Assembly (NCBI GenBank): GCA_035646535.1
Contig: DASRPD010000076.1
Coordinates: 1-63,944 of the forward strand
Reading direction: 5' to 3'
Length of the DNA stretch: 63,944 nucleotides
Source: DASRPD01 sp035646535
Lineage (GTDB): Bacteria > Actinomycetota > Acidimicrobiia > IMCC26256 > JANYLB01
The notes beneath the pieces are model-generated. The model was not told where the DNA came from. It saw only the letters and a list, made by a program, of their open reading frames with translations, and searched no databases. This document shows positions 1 through 7,724 of this stretch, piece after piece. The position numbers and the translations under genes were made by a program. Position 1 is the stretch's first letter, and the number at the start of each line of letters is the position of its first letter.

Positions 1-1
1 C

Positions 2-100
2 CGGGCGATCGCCAGACTCTGCGGGGAGCTCACCGCCACCAAGACCCTCTATCCCGGGACCACGCTCACCCTCGTCTACTCGGTCAAGGCGGACCGATGA
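2..100 (+). CDS. C-terminal fragment of an unrecognised protein
   Basis: The window opens inside a gene. Thirty-two codons remain in this frame, ending at the TGA at 98-100. The visible end (…LTLVYSVKADR) has good third-position G/C bias but no motif I recognise, so no function is offered. It is followed by 239 bases without a convincing gene. Confidence 0.45.
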   Translation, partial: RAIARLCGELTATKTLYPGTTLTLVYSVKADR

Positions 101-169
101 CTCCACAGAGATGATCTCTCTATGTCAGGAGGTCTGGACTCGAGCACCGCACCCCTTTGAGCCGCGGGC

Positions 170-227
170 GAGCCCGAGCCCGAGCCCGAATCGAGCCCGA
201 ACCGAGGTCGAGGTCGAGGTCGAGGTC
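170..227. repeat. Two hexamer tandem repeats (GAGCCC and GAGGTC)
   Basis: Three tandem copies of GAGCCC (170-187), a fourth at 193-198, then four perfect tandem copies of GAGGTC (204-227). They lie in the intergenic region upstream of the cupredoxin gene. Apart from these repeats I see nothing coding in 101-339. Confidence 0.8.
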
Positions 228-339
228 CCTCGGCTCGGGGTTGAGGACTTCCGCCTCTGCGCGTGACGAGCCAGTCTCACTAGGTTGGTACGAGAAGGCT
301 CTCACTCGAGAGTTCCCCCAAGAGAAGTGAGGTGGGCGC

Positions 340-867
340 ATGCGCTGGTCTCGAATGCTCGTCGTCCGGATGTTCGTCGTCGCGGCGACGATGACGTTGG
401 CCGCGGCGACGGTGATCGGATGCTCGAGTTCGTCCGATGACAACGGCGGGTCGAAGAAGAGCGACAGTGGTGGCGTGACTGCGAGCACGACAGTCGCGGG
501 GACTCCGGTCGCGGTGACGCTCACCGACACCGACGGCCTGGACGCACCCCAGACCATGGTGGTTACCCCCGACTCGGTTGCCGCCGGTGCGGTGACCTTC
601 ACGGTCGACAATCAGGGCACGATCCAGCACGAGTTCCTCGTGCTCAAGACCGACACGCCCTACGACCAGCTCGAGGTGACGGACGGCAAGGTCAGCGAGG
701 CCGATGCCGTGGGGGAGATCCATGGGAGTGGCGGGGAGATCCACGGGTTCCCTGCGGGCGAGACGAGGTCCACGACCATGGAGCTCGAGGCCGGGAGCTA
801 CGTGCTCGTCTGCAACATCAAGGGCCACTACGAGCTCGAGATGCGCGCTCCGTTCACCGTCGCGTGA
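340..867 (+). CDS. Cupredoxin-domain lipoprotein
   Basis: A 175-residue secreted lipoprotein. The N-terminus is a lipoprotein signal peptide with lipobox VIGC (Cys28), followed by a Ser/Asp/Gly-rich linker and one cupredoxin-like beta domain. Type I copper ligands are visible: His97 in the IQHEF strand, and Cys158, His163 and Met168 near the C-terminus in the C-x4-H-x4-M spacing typical of blue copper proteins. It probably carries one electron at a time on the outer face of the membrane. The ATG follows a purine-rich AAGTGAGG. It stands directly before genes for an iron-sulfur flavoprotein and a cytochrome bc complex, so it is a plausible redox partner of that complex; this is inferred from position only. 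Confidence 0.82.
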   Translation: MRWSRMLVVRMFVVAATMTLAAATVIGCSSSSDDNGGSKKSDSGGVTASTTVAGTPVAVTLTDTDGLDAPQTMVVTPDSVAAGAVTFTVDNQGTIQHEFLVLKTDTPYDQLEVTDGKVSEADAVGEIHGSGGEIHGFPAGETRSTTMELEAGSYVLVCNIKGHYELEMRAPFTVA

Positions 868-889
868 TCGTCTGAGATCTCGTCGGTCG

Positions 890-913
890 AGCTCCGCCCG
901 AGAGGGCGGGGCT
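890..913. terminator. Strong GC hairpin after the cupredoxin gene
   Basis: A 10-bp stem (890-899 with 904-913, one G-T pair) closed by a GAGA tetraloop. There is no T-tract, as is common in high-G+C actinobacteria. It may terminate or attenuate transcription between the cupredoxin and the respiratory genes. Confidence 0.4.
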
Positions 914-936
914 TCACCGCGAGGAGGGGAGCGCAA

Positions 937-1191
937 ATGGAGCAGCGGAGGGAGCAGGTGTCGGAGTCCTCGACTCCCCCGGAGATCGGCTGGCTCCGTG
1001 CTGCCGGTTCGGCGGTGCTGATCGTGGTCGTCGGCGTCGGTGGGCTCGTGTACGGGGCCAACGCCGCGGTCACGAATCTCGGCGGGCTCGACCGCCCGCA
1101 GCGCGTCGGGATCGCGACGGCGCTCTTCTTCGGCGGTTTCTGCGTGCTGGCCTGGGTGCTGCGCCGACTCCAGCGCGGCCACGTCATCTGA
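937..1191 (+). CDS. Small two-helix membrane protein
   Basis: An 84-residue protein with a polar N-terminus and two predicted membrane helices (about residues 20-43 and 57-75), ending in a basic RRLQRGHVI tail. An AGGAGGGGAG sequence 7-17 bases upstream is a strong ribosome site. The stop TGA shares its A with the ATG of the next gene, so the two are probably translationally coupled. I recognise no family. Position suggests an accessory or assembly subunit of the bc-type complex that follows. Confidence 0.7.
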   Translation: MEQRREQVSESSTPPEIGWLRAAGSAVLIVVVGVGGLVYGANAAVTNLGGLDRPQRVGIATALFFGGFCVLAWVLRRLQRGHVI

Positions 1192-2999
1192 TGCACGGGC
1201 CCACGGTTCCGGACGCGGGCTGGCTCTGGGCGAACGAACCGTGTCGTGCCGCCTGTCCCGTGCACACCGATGCCGGGGGCTACGTGACCGCGATCGCCGA
1301 GGGCCGGTACCGCGAGGCCTACGCGATCGCCCGCGCGCCGAACCCGTTCCCGTCGATCTGTGGCCGGGTCTGCGCCGCACCGTGCGAGCGGGCGTGTCGT
1401 CGAGGAACGGTCGACACGCCGATCGCGATCAGGGCACTCAAGCGGTTCGTCACCGAGCGCTACGGCGTCGAGAGCTTTGCTGCGAGCGCGGCGTGGCACG
1501 AGGCGCACGGCCCGGTACCGCCCGCGAGCGGGCCTTCGGTGGGAATCCTCGGCGGTGGTCCGGCGGGCCTGGCTGCGGCGCACGACCTTCGGCTCGCCGG
1601 GCATCCCGTCACGATCTACGAGGCCCAGGATCGTCTCGGAGGGATGATGGTGCTCGGGATCCCCGAGTACCGGCTGTCGCGAACGCTGATCGCGCGTGAG
1701 GTCGAGGCGATCCTGGAGCTCGGCATCGACGCTCGCACCGGCGTGCGCATCGGAGCGGACCTCCCCCTCAGCGAGCTGGCCGAGCGGCACGCCGCGCTCT
1801 TCCTCGCGGTCGGCACCGGGCGTTCCCGGGACCTGGACCTGCCGGGCCACGAGCTCGACGGCGTGCTGCGCGCCGTCGAGTACCTGCTGAACGTCAACCA
1901 GGGCTTTCACGTCGACCTCGGCGAGCGAGTGGTGGTGGTCGGCGGTGGCAACGTCGCCTTCGACGCGGCGCGTACCGCGCTGCGCGCCTCGGCCGCGGGC
2001 GCGACCGCGCCCGAACCGGTCGCGCTCGCCGCCGCCGCACCCGATGATGCCCGCCGTGCGATGACGACGACGCTCGACGTCGCGCGCGCCGCCGTGCGTG
2101 CGGGAGTCGGTGACGTCACGGTGATCGCGCTCGAGTCGCCGTCCGAGATCCCGGCCGATCCCGAAGAGATCGCCGAAGCGACCGGCGAAGGGATCCGGAT
2201 CGTGTACCGGCGGGGACCGCATCGCTTCGTCGGTGACGGCCACGTGAGCGGTCTCGAGACGATCGGCGTTGAGTCGGTGTTCGACGCCCAGGGACGGTTC
2301 GCGCCGACGTTCCGCCCGGGGACCGAGGAGCTGCTCCCCGCGGACACCGTCATCCTCGCCGTGGGCCAGGCGCCCGACCTCGAGCTGCTCCGCGACGGGC
2401 CCGAGCTCGCGCGCACACCACCGGGAGGCATCGGCGTCGACCCCGAGACCCTGCGGACGTCGGACCCGCGGATCTGGGCGGGGGGAGACGTGGCCCGAGG
2501 ACCACGAAACCTGATCGACGCGATTGCGGATGGGACCCGAGCCGCAGCGTCGATCCACCTCGCGCTCGGTGGAGAGCCGCCGCCGGCGCCGGCGATGAAG
2601 GTCACGCTGCGGGCCGGCTACCGCCGTCTCGACACCGGGTACGACACGATCCCGCGCCAAGCGGTGCCCTCCGTCGCGACCGAACGGCGGGTCGGCTTCG
2701 GCGAGGTCGAGGTCGGATACGACGAGGACACGGCGCGGCTCGAGGCGCTCCGGTGCCTGCGGTGCTTCGACAACATCATGCTCTCGCCCGAGCTCTGCAT
2801 CCTGTGCGGGCTCTGCGTCGACGTGTGCCCGACCGACTGCATCGTGATCGCGCGCGCCGATCGCATCGATCTCGGCACGGAGATGCAGTCCGCGCTGCTG
2901 CTCGATGAGGACCTGTGCATCCGGTGCGGGCTCTGCGTGAACCGCTGCCCGCCCGGCGCGCTGTCGATGGTGCTCGCGCAGGAGGTCGTCGATGCTTGA
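1191..2999 (+). CDS. GltD-like FAD/NAD(P)H oxidoreductase fused to a two-cluster ferredoxin
   Basis: A 602-residue flavoprotein. Residues 1-75 carry the Cys-rich domain of the glutamate-synthase small-subunit family (Cys18, Cys22, Cys57, Cys61, Cys65, Cys69). Next come an FAD Rossmann motif (GGGPAG, about residue 121) and an NAD(P)H motif (VVGGGNVAFD, about 247). The last 85 residues are a ferredoxin module with two [4Fe-4S] signatures (CILCGLCVDVC…C and CIRCGLCVNRC…P). Such proteins pass electrons between NAD(P)H, FAD and iron-sulfur centres. No glutamate synthase large subunit is nearby; instead the gene overlaps the next one (cytochrome b) by 8 bases. I infer that it feeds or drains electrons for the quinone/bc complex, but substrate and direction are not shown by sequence. 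Confidence 0.82.
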   Translation: MHGPTVPDAGWLWANEPCRAACPVHTDAGGYVTAIAEGRYREAYAIARAPNPFPSICGRVCAAPCERACRRGTVDTPIAIRALKRFVTERYGVESFAASAAWHEAHGPVPPASGPSVGILGGGPAGLAAAHDLRLAGHPVTIYEAQDRLGGMMVLGIPEYRLSRTLIAREVEAILELGIDARTGVRIGADLPLSELAERHAALFLAVGTGRSRDLDLPGHELDGVLRAVEYLLNVNQGFHVDLGERVVVVGGGNVAFDAARTALRASAAGATAPEPVALAAAAPDDARRAMTTTLDVARAAVRAGVGDVTVIALESPSEIPADPEEIAEATGEGIRIVYRRGPHRFVGDGHVSGLETIGVESVFDAQGRFAPTFRPGTEELLPADTVILAVGQAPDLELLRDGPELARTPPGGIGVDPETLRTSDPRIWAGGDVARGPRNLIDAIADGTRAAASIHLALGGEPPPAPAMKVTLRAGYRRLDTGYDTIPRQAVPSVATERRVGFGEVEVGYDEDTARLEALRCLRCFDNIMLSPELCILCGLCVDVCPTDCIVIARADRIDLGTEMQSALLLDEDLCIRCGLCVNRCPPGALSMVLAQEVVDA

Positions 3000-4335
3000 C
3001 CAGGAGCGCGAGGCGCTCGAGCCGACGCGAGGTCAGGCCTCCTCGGAGATTCGCGGTCTGCGGGCGCGACTCCACCGCAGCGAGGTGTGGCGGTCGATGT
3101 TCCGCCACCGGCAGGCGGACACGCCGCGCGGTCGGGCGCTCCAGAGCTTCAGCAACTTCTTCCTGCACGTCTACCCGGTCAAGATCCCGAAACGCGTCCT
3201 GCGCTTCCGCTACTCGTTCCGGCTCGGCTACATCGCGACCGTGCTGTTCGGCATCCTTCTCCTCACCGGCGTGTACCTGATGTTCGTGTACACGCCGTCG
3301 GTCGGCTCCGCGTACGGCGACATGCAGCGCCTCAAGACCGGTGTCGGCTTCGGCCAGCTCATCCGCAACGTGCACCGCTGGTCGGCGCACCTCATGGTGC
3401 TCGTCGTCGCGATCCACATGACCCGCGTCTTCTACGCGGGCGCGTACAAGCGGCCGCGAGAGTTCAACTGGGTGCTCGGGGTCATGCTGCTGCTGCTCAC
3501 CCTCGCGTTCTCGTTCACCGGGTACCTGCTGCCCTGGGATCAGCTCGCCTACTGGGCGGTCACCGTGGGCACCAATCTGGTCAACTACATCCCCCTGGTC
3601 GGCGGCCAGGTGCAGGATCTGCTGATCGGTGGCGACCAGATCGGCCAGAGCACGCTCTTGCGGTTCTACGCGTTCCATGTGGCGGTGCTGCCGGGGTTCC
3701 TGGTGTTGCTGCTCGCGGTCCACATCTGGCGGGTGCGCAAGGACGGGTTCGCGGTTGGCCGGTCGAACGTCGGTGCATTTGGCGAGGAGGCCACCGCCCA
3801 TCCCGCGGCCGCGGCACCGGCCGCGGCGGCGCCGGAGCTCTACGGCGGGCGGGTCCGGCTGCTCGGTGTGGTCGACCGCGAGTCGGTGACAGCCGAGGAG
3901 CGACCCGTCGACGACACGGTGTTCACCTGGCCGCACCTCATGGTGCGCCACGTCGTGGTCGGGCTCGGGGTCGCGGCCGTCGTGCTCGCGCTCGGCGTCG
4001 CGTTCGCGGCGCCGTTGCGCGGTCTCGCGAACCCGAACCTGACCCCCGAGCCGGCGAAGGCCCCGTGGTACTTCGCCGGGCTCCAGGAGCTGCTGTCACG
4101 CTTCGACCCGTTGGTCGCCGGCATCCTCGTTCCCGCGGGCGCGGTGCTGGTGTTCGTGCTGTTGCCCTACATCGACCGCAACCCCGCCACCGAGGCTCGC
4201 AACCGCAAGGTCGCTGTCGTGCTGTTCAGCCTGTTGGTCGTCCTGGCCGTGGGCCTGACGGTCGTCGGCACGTTCTTCCGCGGACCCGGGTGGCAGTTCA
4301 TCCCACCGTGGGATCATTGGTACGTCGAGCTGTAG
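2992..4335 (+). CDS. Cytochrome b of a bc/b6f-type complex (b6 and subunit IV fused)
   Basis: A 447-residue membrane protein. The first half resembles cytochrome b6: two heme-ligand His pairs, spaced 13 (VHRW…AIH) and 14 (FHV…AVH) residues, which is the b6 rather than mitochondrial spacing, and the WDQLAYWAV quinol-site segment. An Ala-rich linker (about residues 263-283) leads to a subunit-IV-like half with KAPWYFAGLQELL, the counterpart of the PEWY loop. The residue aligned by eye with the heme-ci cysteine of true b6f (Cys35 in plants) is Arg, so heme ci is probably absent. It overlaps the flavoprotein gene by 8 bases and precedes the Rieske and cytochrome c genes. It oxidises quinol and passes one electron to the Rieske protein. 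Confidence 0.92.
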   Translation: MLDQEREALEPTRGQASSEIRGLRARLHRSEVWRSMFRHRQADTPRGRALQSFSNFFLHVYPVKIPKRVLRFRYSFRLGYIATVLFGILLLTGVYLMFVYTPSVGSAYGDMQRLKTGVGFGQLIRNVHRWSAHLMVLVVAIHMTRVFYAGAYKRPREFNWVLGVMLLLLTLAFSFTGYLLPWDQLAYWAVTVGTNLVNYIPLVGGQVQDLLIGGDQIGQSTLLRFYAFHVAVLPGFLVLLLAVHIWRVRKDGFAVGRSNVGAFGEEATAHPAAAAPAAAAPELYGGRVRLLGVVDRESVTAEERPVDDTVFTWPHLMVRHVVVGLGVAAVVLALGVAFAAPLRGLANPNLTPEPAKAPWYFAGLQELLSRFDPLVAGILVPAGAVLVFVLLPYIDRNPATEARNRKVAVVLFSLLVVLAVGLTVVGTFFRGPGWQFIPPWDHWYVEL

Positions 4336-4343
4336 GAGATGCG

Positions 4344-4841
4344 ATGGAGGACAAGACGCGACGCGACGTCCTGCGGGATGGCTGGAAGATCGGCGGTGCG
4401 TTGCTGGTCGGCGCGGCCGGCTACACGGCCTACGAGGCGTTGCGGCCGCTCACCGGCGGGGACGGCGGCGGTCCCATCGAGGTCGGCAACCCGGCGGACT
4501 TCGCCGAGGGAACCGCGACGTACTTCCCCGAAGGCCGCTTGTACGTGGTCAACGCCCAGGACCAGTACTTCGCGCTCTCCCAGAAGTGCCCGCACCTCGG
4601 CTGCAAGGTGCCGTTCTGCGAGAGCTCGGGTCGGTTCGAGTGCCCGTGCCACGCCTCGATCTTCGACGTGGGTGGCGAGTACATCACCGGTCCCTCGCCG
4701 CGCGGCCTGGACCGGTACGAGCTCGCGCTCACCGATGACACCCTCGTGGTCGACACGTCCGTGCTCAAGGCCGGTCCCGACCGCGGCGCTGACGAGTTCC
4801 TGACCCCGCCGAAAGGCCCGAACTGCGCCGAGGAAGGGTGA
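4344..4841 (+). CDS. Rieske [2Fe-2S] protein
   Basis: A 165-residue protein with a basic N-terminus, one membrane anchor (about residues 16-32) and a Rieske domain. The cluster ligands are CPHLGC and CPCHAS, each supplying Cys and His, with the disulfide cysteines in the same loops; a GPSPRGL proline loop follows. The start lies 8 bases after the cytochrome b stop, behind GGAGATG. It is the high-potential electron acceptor of the bc complex and sits between its cytochrome b and cytochrome c partners. Confidence 0.93.
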   Translation: MEDKTRRDVLRDGWKIGGALLVGAAGYTAYEALRPLTGGDGGGPIEVGNPADFAEGTATYFPEGRLYVVNAQDQYFALSQKCPHLGCKVPFCESSGRFECPCHASIFDVGGEYITGPSPRGLDRYELALTDDTLVVDTSVLKAGPDRGADEFLTPPKGPNCAEEG

Positions 4842-4844
4842 GCC

Positions 4845-5363
4845 ATGCCGCGTGAACGCCCGGCGCCGCCGCCGTTCGAGCCCGAGGGTCTCGAACGCAG
4901 CCTCGACCGCTACCTGGTGTGGGGTCTCGTCTTCATGGTGGTGCTCACCGCCGGCTTCGTCGCGTACCGGGTGCGCGAGCCCGAGCTCCGCAAGGAGGCG
5001 CTGGCATCGCAGGAGACGTCGTACCGATCGATCGGACGACGGCTGTACGTCGCGAGCTGTTCCGAGTGCCACGGCAAGAACGCGGAAGGAGGGGACTCTC
5101 CGACGCTCAACGCGAAGGAGTTCCTCGAGCCCACCACCGACGAGCAGATGCGGCTGCTGATCTCCGGTGGCGTGACGGGGAGCGACATGCCCGCCTGGAG
5201 CCTGGACTTCGGCGGCCCCATGACCGACGAGCAGGTGCGCCAGATCGTCACCTACCTCCGGTCGCTCGAGCCGGACGCGCCCAGCGTCCCGGGCTGGCGC
5301 GAAGGCGGTGGCGCCGCCGCGGGGCACGATGAGCCGGCCGGTCACGACGAGCACGCGGGTTGA
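4845..5363 (+). CDS. Membrane-anchored cytochrome c, one heme
   Basis: A 172-residue protein: a Pro-rich cytoplasmic N-terminus, one membrane helix (about residues 24-42), then a class I cytochrome c domain with the single heme site CSECH. Met residues in GSDMPAW and GGPMTDE are candidate sixth ligands. The C-terminus is His/Asp/Gly-rich (repeated GHDEPA type), perhaps metal-binding or a flexible tail. Its ATG lies 3 bases after the Rieske stop. As the last gene of the block it should accept electrons from the Rieske protein and pass them to an oxidase or soluble carrier. Confidence 0.88.
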   Translation: MPRERPAPPPFEPEGLERSLDRYLVWGLVFMVVLTAGFVAYRVREPELRKEALASQETSYRSIGRRLYVASCSECHGKNAEGGDSPTLNAKEFLEPTTDEQMRLLISGGVTGSDMPAWSLDFGGPMTDEQVRQIVTYLRSLEPDAPSVPGWREGGGAAAGHDEPAGHDEHAG

Positions 5364-5451
5364 GGCCGGCGGGCCGGTGGTGCCTCAGGCCGGCGGGCTG
5401 CGCACGCCGCCCGGTCGCCGTTCGCGACGCGGCGCGCCTGACGGCTAGGTC

Positions 5452-6450
5452 TTAGCCGAGGGAGTTGATCATGCCGATGAAGTCGTGGGGGTAGCCGAGG
5501 TCGATCGCACTGGCGTCGTCGAGGACGCCGAGGTGCTCGTCGTCGAGCTGCCAGCCGATCGCGCCGAGGTTGTCGTCGAGCTGGGCCATCGTGCGGACGC
5601 CGATGATCGGCGAGGTCACGCCCGGCCGATGGCGCACCCAGTTGAGCGCCACCTGCGCCGGTGTCTTGCCGATCTCGGACGCTACGTTCGTGACGACCTC
5701 GGCGACCCGGAAGTTGCGCTCTCGTTGCAGCCGAAGGCGCATCAGCCCGGCCGACGGCGTGGCGTCACCGCCGCGAGTGTCGGCGGGCGCCTCCTCGCCG
5801 GCGCGGTACTTGCCGGTGAGCAGACCACCGCCGAGCGGGCTCCACGGCATGATCGCGAGCCCGGCGTAGTCGGCGAGGGGAAGGAGCTCGCGCTCGATGT
5901 CGCGGGTGATGAGTGAGTACTGCGGTTGGAGGGAGATGAACGGCTCCCAACCGCGAGCCTGTGCCTGTCCCAGGGCCGTGGCGAGCTGCCAACCCGTGAA
6001 GTTGCTCGCCCCGAGATAGCGGACCTTGCCTTCCCGGACGAGGTCGTCGAGGGTGGACAGCGTCTCGGTGAGCGGCGTGCGGGCGTCCCAGCAGTGGATC
6101 TGGTAGAGGTCGATCCAGTCGGTCTGGAGCCGTCGGAGCGACGCCTCGATCTCACGCCGGATGTTGCGTCGGGACGCGCCGGCGTCATTGGGGCCGGGGC
6201 CGGCGGTCATCCGGAACTTCGTCGCGAGGACGATCTGGTCCCGCCGCCGTCCGAGCGCGCGTCCGAGGATCTCCTCGGACGCTCCGCCGCCGTAGGTGTC
6301 GGCGGTGTCGACGAAGTTGCCGCCGGCGTCCAGGAATCGGTCCAGCAGCGCCACGCTCTCGGGTTCGGGAGTCTCCCGCCCGAACGTCATCGCGCCGAGG
6401 CACAGCTCGCTGACCTTGATCCCGGTCGAGCCGAATTGCCGAAGCTCCAT
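5452..6450 (-). CDS. Aldo/keto reductase
   Basis: A 332-residue NADPH-dependent oxidoreductase of the AKR family, YajO/YghZ-like group. It begins MELRQFGSTGIKVSELCLG; the catalytic Asp-Tyr pair is in FVDTADTYGGG, then LATKF (Lys) and DLYQIHCWD (His); the C-terminal SPIIGVR segment binds the cofactor phosphate. The open frame runs 94 codons further upstream, but family alignment and a GAGAGGAAC ribosome site support this ATG. It converges on the cytochrome c gene across an 88-base gap. The physiological substrate cannot be read from sequence. Confidence 0.9.
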   Translation of the reverse strand: MELRQFGSTGIKVSELCLGAMTFGRETPEPESVALLDRFLDAGGNFVDTADTYGGGASEEILGRALGRRRDQIVLATKFRMTAGPGPNDAGASRRNIRREIEASLRRLQTDWIDLYQIHCWDARTPLTETLSTLDDLVREGKVRYLGASNFTGWQLATALGQAQARGWEPFISLQPQYSLITRDIERELLPLADYAGLAIMPWSPLGGGLLTGKYRAGEEAPADTRGGDATPSAGLMRLRLQRERNFRVAEVVTNVASEIGKTPAQVALNWVRHRPGVTSPIIGVRTMAQLDDNLGAIGWQLDDEHLGVLDDASAIDLGYPHDFIGMINSLG

Positions 6451-6628
6451 GGCCGTTCCTCTCGTCGCCGACGGGCGATTGTGGCATGCATCAGCGCCCG
6501 TCCGTCCGAGCGACGGGTTGCCGACGACCGCCCGGAACACCCTCGGGCGGCGCGTTCGGGCCGACCGGGCGGGGGCGGCGCCGACGGGCGCTACGATCCT
6601 GAGACCATTCCAACCGAGGGAGACCCCC

Positions 6629-6709
6629 GTGAAGAAGCTGCTCCTGCTCCTCGTCGTGATCGCCATTGGCGTGCTGGTCGCCAAGAAGGTCCGCGACAGC
6701 TCGATGTGA
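6629..6709 (+). CDS. 26-residue single-helix membrane peptide
   Basis: GTG start with a good ribosome site (GAGGGAG, 6617-6623). The peptide begins MKKLLLLLVVIAIGVLVAKK and ends VRDSSM: one hydrophobic helix followed by a basic stretch. The layout resembles the very short DLW-39-like actinobacterial membrane proteins, though the DLW motif is absent. A TACGAT hexamer at 6591-6596 could be its promoter. It overlaps nothing and faces convergent genes on both sides. Confidence 0.55.
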   Translation: MKKLLLLLVVIAIGVLVAKKVRDSSM

Positions 6710-6746
6710 CGACCGGTGCGGCCGCGGCGCACGAGCCGCGGCGCAC

Positions 6747-7724
6747 CTATCCGCGGCGCGTCTCGGCGGAGAGCGTCTCGGCGTATCGGTCGGCGAACAA
6801 GGCCACCGAACCGCCGGTGTGCCAGAAGACAATCGTTCCCGTGGGGTCGATGCTGTCATCGCGGATCCGACCGATGAGTCCGGCCATCGCCTTGGCCGTG
6901 TACACAGGGTCGAGGGCGATTCCCTCGAGCTGTGCCGTCAGTCGGAGTGCCTCGAGTCCCGACGGCGTCATCTCGCCGTAGCCATCGCCGAAGAAGTCTC
7001 GGTCGATTCGCACCGCGCCGATGGGTTCGCGCCGCCCCGTTGTGGACGCGGCCTCGGTGGCCAGCCGAGCCACGACTGTCGCCAGCTCCGGTCGGGTCCC
7101 GACGTCCACTCCAACGACGGTCGTCGACGCGGGGAGACCCGCGAGCAGCCCGGCGTGGGTGCCGCCGGAGCCGTCCGCGAGGACGATGGTGTCCGGCGCG
7201 TGCGCGTCGAGCTGCTCGAGAAGCTCGGCGGCGGCGTCGGCGTAGGCGGCGACACCGGGGGCCGACGCCCCTCCGATCGGGATCACGTACGGTCGCCGAC
7301 CGCTCCGCTCGAGTGCGGAGCCGACGCGTTCGATCTCGTTCTCGAGCTCGTTGTAATCGTGCGCCGAGCCGGTGAAGTGCAGCGTCGCGCCGAACAGGTG
7401 GTCGAGCAGTACGTTCGCGGTCTTGCGGTCCGGGGAAAGACCGTCGAGCACGAGGTGGCAATCGAGCGACAGGCGCGCGGCCGCGGCCGACGTGATGCGG
7501 GCGTGGTTGCTCTGCACGCCCCCGCCGGTGACGAGCGTGTCGCACCCGGCGGCGAGCGCAGCCGCGCCGAGATGTTCGAGCTTGCGCGCCTTGTTGCCAC
7601 CGAAGGCGAGGCCGGTCAGGTCGTCACGCTTGACGAGCAGTCGCTCGACCCCGAGAAGCTTGCCGAGCCGAGGCATCCGCTCGAGGGGAGTGGGCAGCGT
7701 CGCGAGCGCGACGCGCTCGGTCAC
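6747..7724 (-). CDS. D-cysteine desulfhydrase / ACC deaminase family PLP enzyme
   Basis: A 325-residue fold-type II PLP enzyme. The cofactor lysine lies in FGGNKARKLEHL, followed by GGGVQSNHA, the phosphate loop region DGSGGTHAG and the C-terminal FWHTGG motif. The family removes sulfide or amine from D-cysteine or 1-aminocyclopropane-1-carboxylate; which of the two cannot be settled here. The GTG start overlaps the HAD gene stop by 4 bases (GTGA) with GGAGGA immediately before it, an unusually short gap that suggests reinitiation by ribosomes finishing the upstream gene. Confidence 0.85.
   Translation of the reverse strand: MTERVALATLPTPLERMPRLGKLLGVERLLVKRDDLTGLAFGGNKARKLEHLGAAALAAGCDTLVTGGGVQSNHARITSAAAARLSLDCHLVLDGLSPDRKTANVLLDHLFGATLHFTGSAHDYNELENEIERVGSALERSGRRPYVIPIGGASAPGVAAYADAAAELLEQLDAHAPDTIVLADGSGGTHAGLLAGLPASTTVVGVDVGTRPELATVVARLATEAASTTGRREPIGAVRIDRDFFGDGYGEMTPSGLEALRLTAQLEGIALDPVYTAKAMAGLIGRIRDDSIDPTGTIVFWHTGGSVALFADRYAETLSAETRRG

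Noticed and set aside
828..2660. Long antisense open frame opposite the GltD-like gene
   Set aside because: It mirrors the codon bias of the plus-strand gene, is Arg-rich and shows no domain; typical of high-G+C shadow frames.
5363..5398. 12-base direct repeat AGGCCGGCGGGC (5363-5374, 5387-5398) between cytochrome c and the aldo/keto reductase
   Set aside because: Only two copies of a GC-rich string in a convergent gap; could be chance and does not form a clear terminator.
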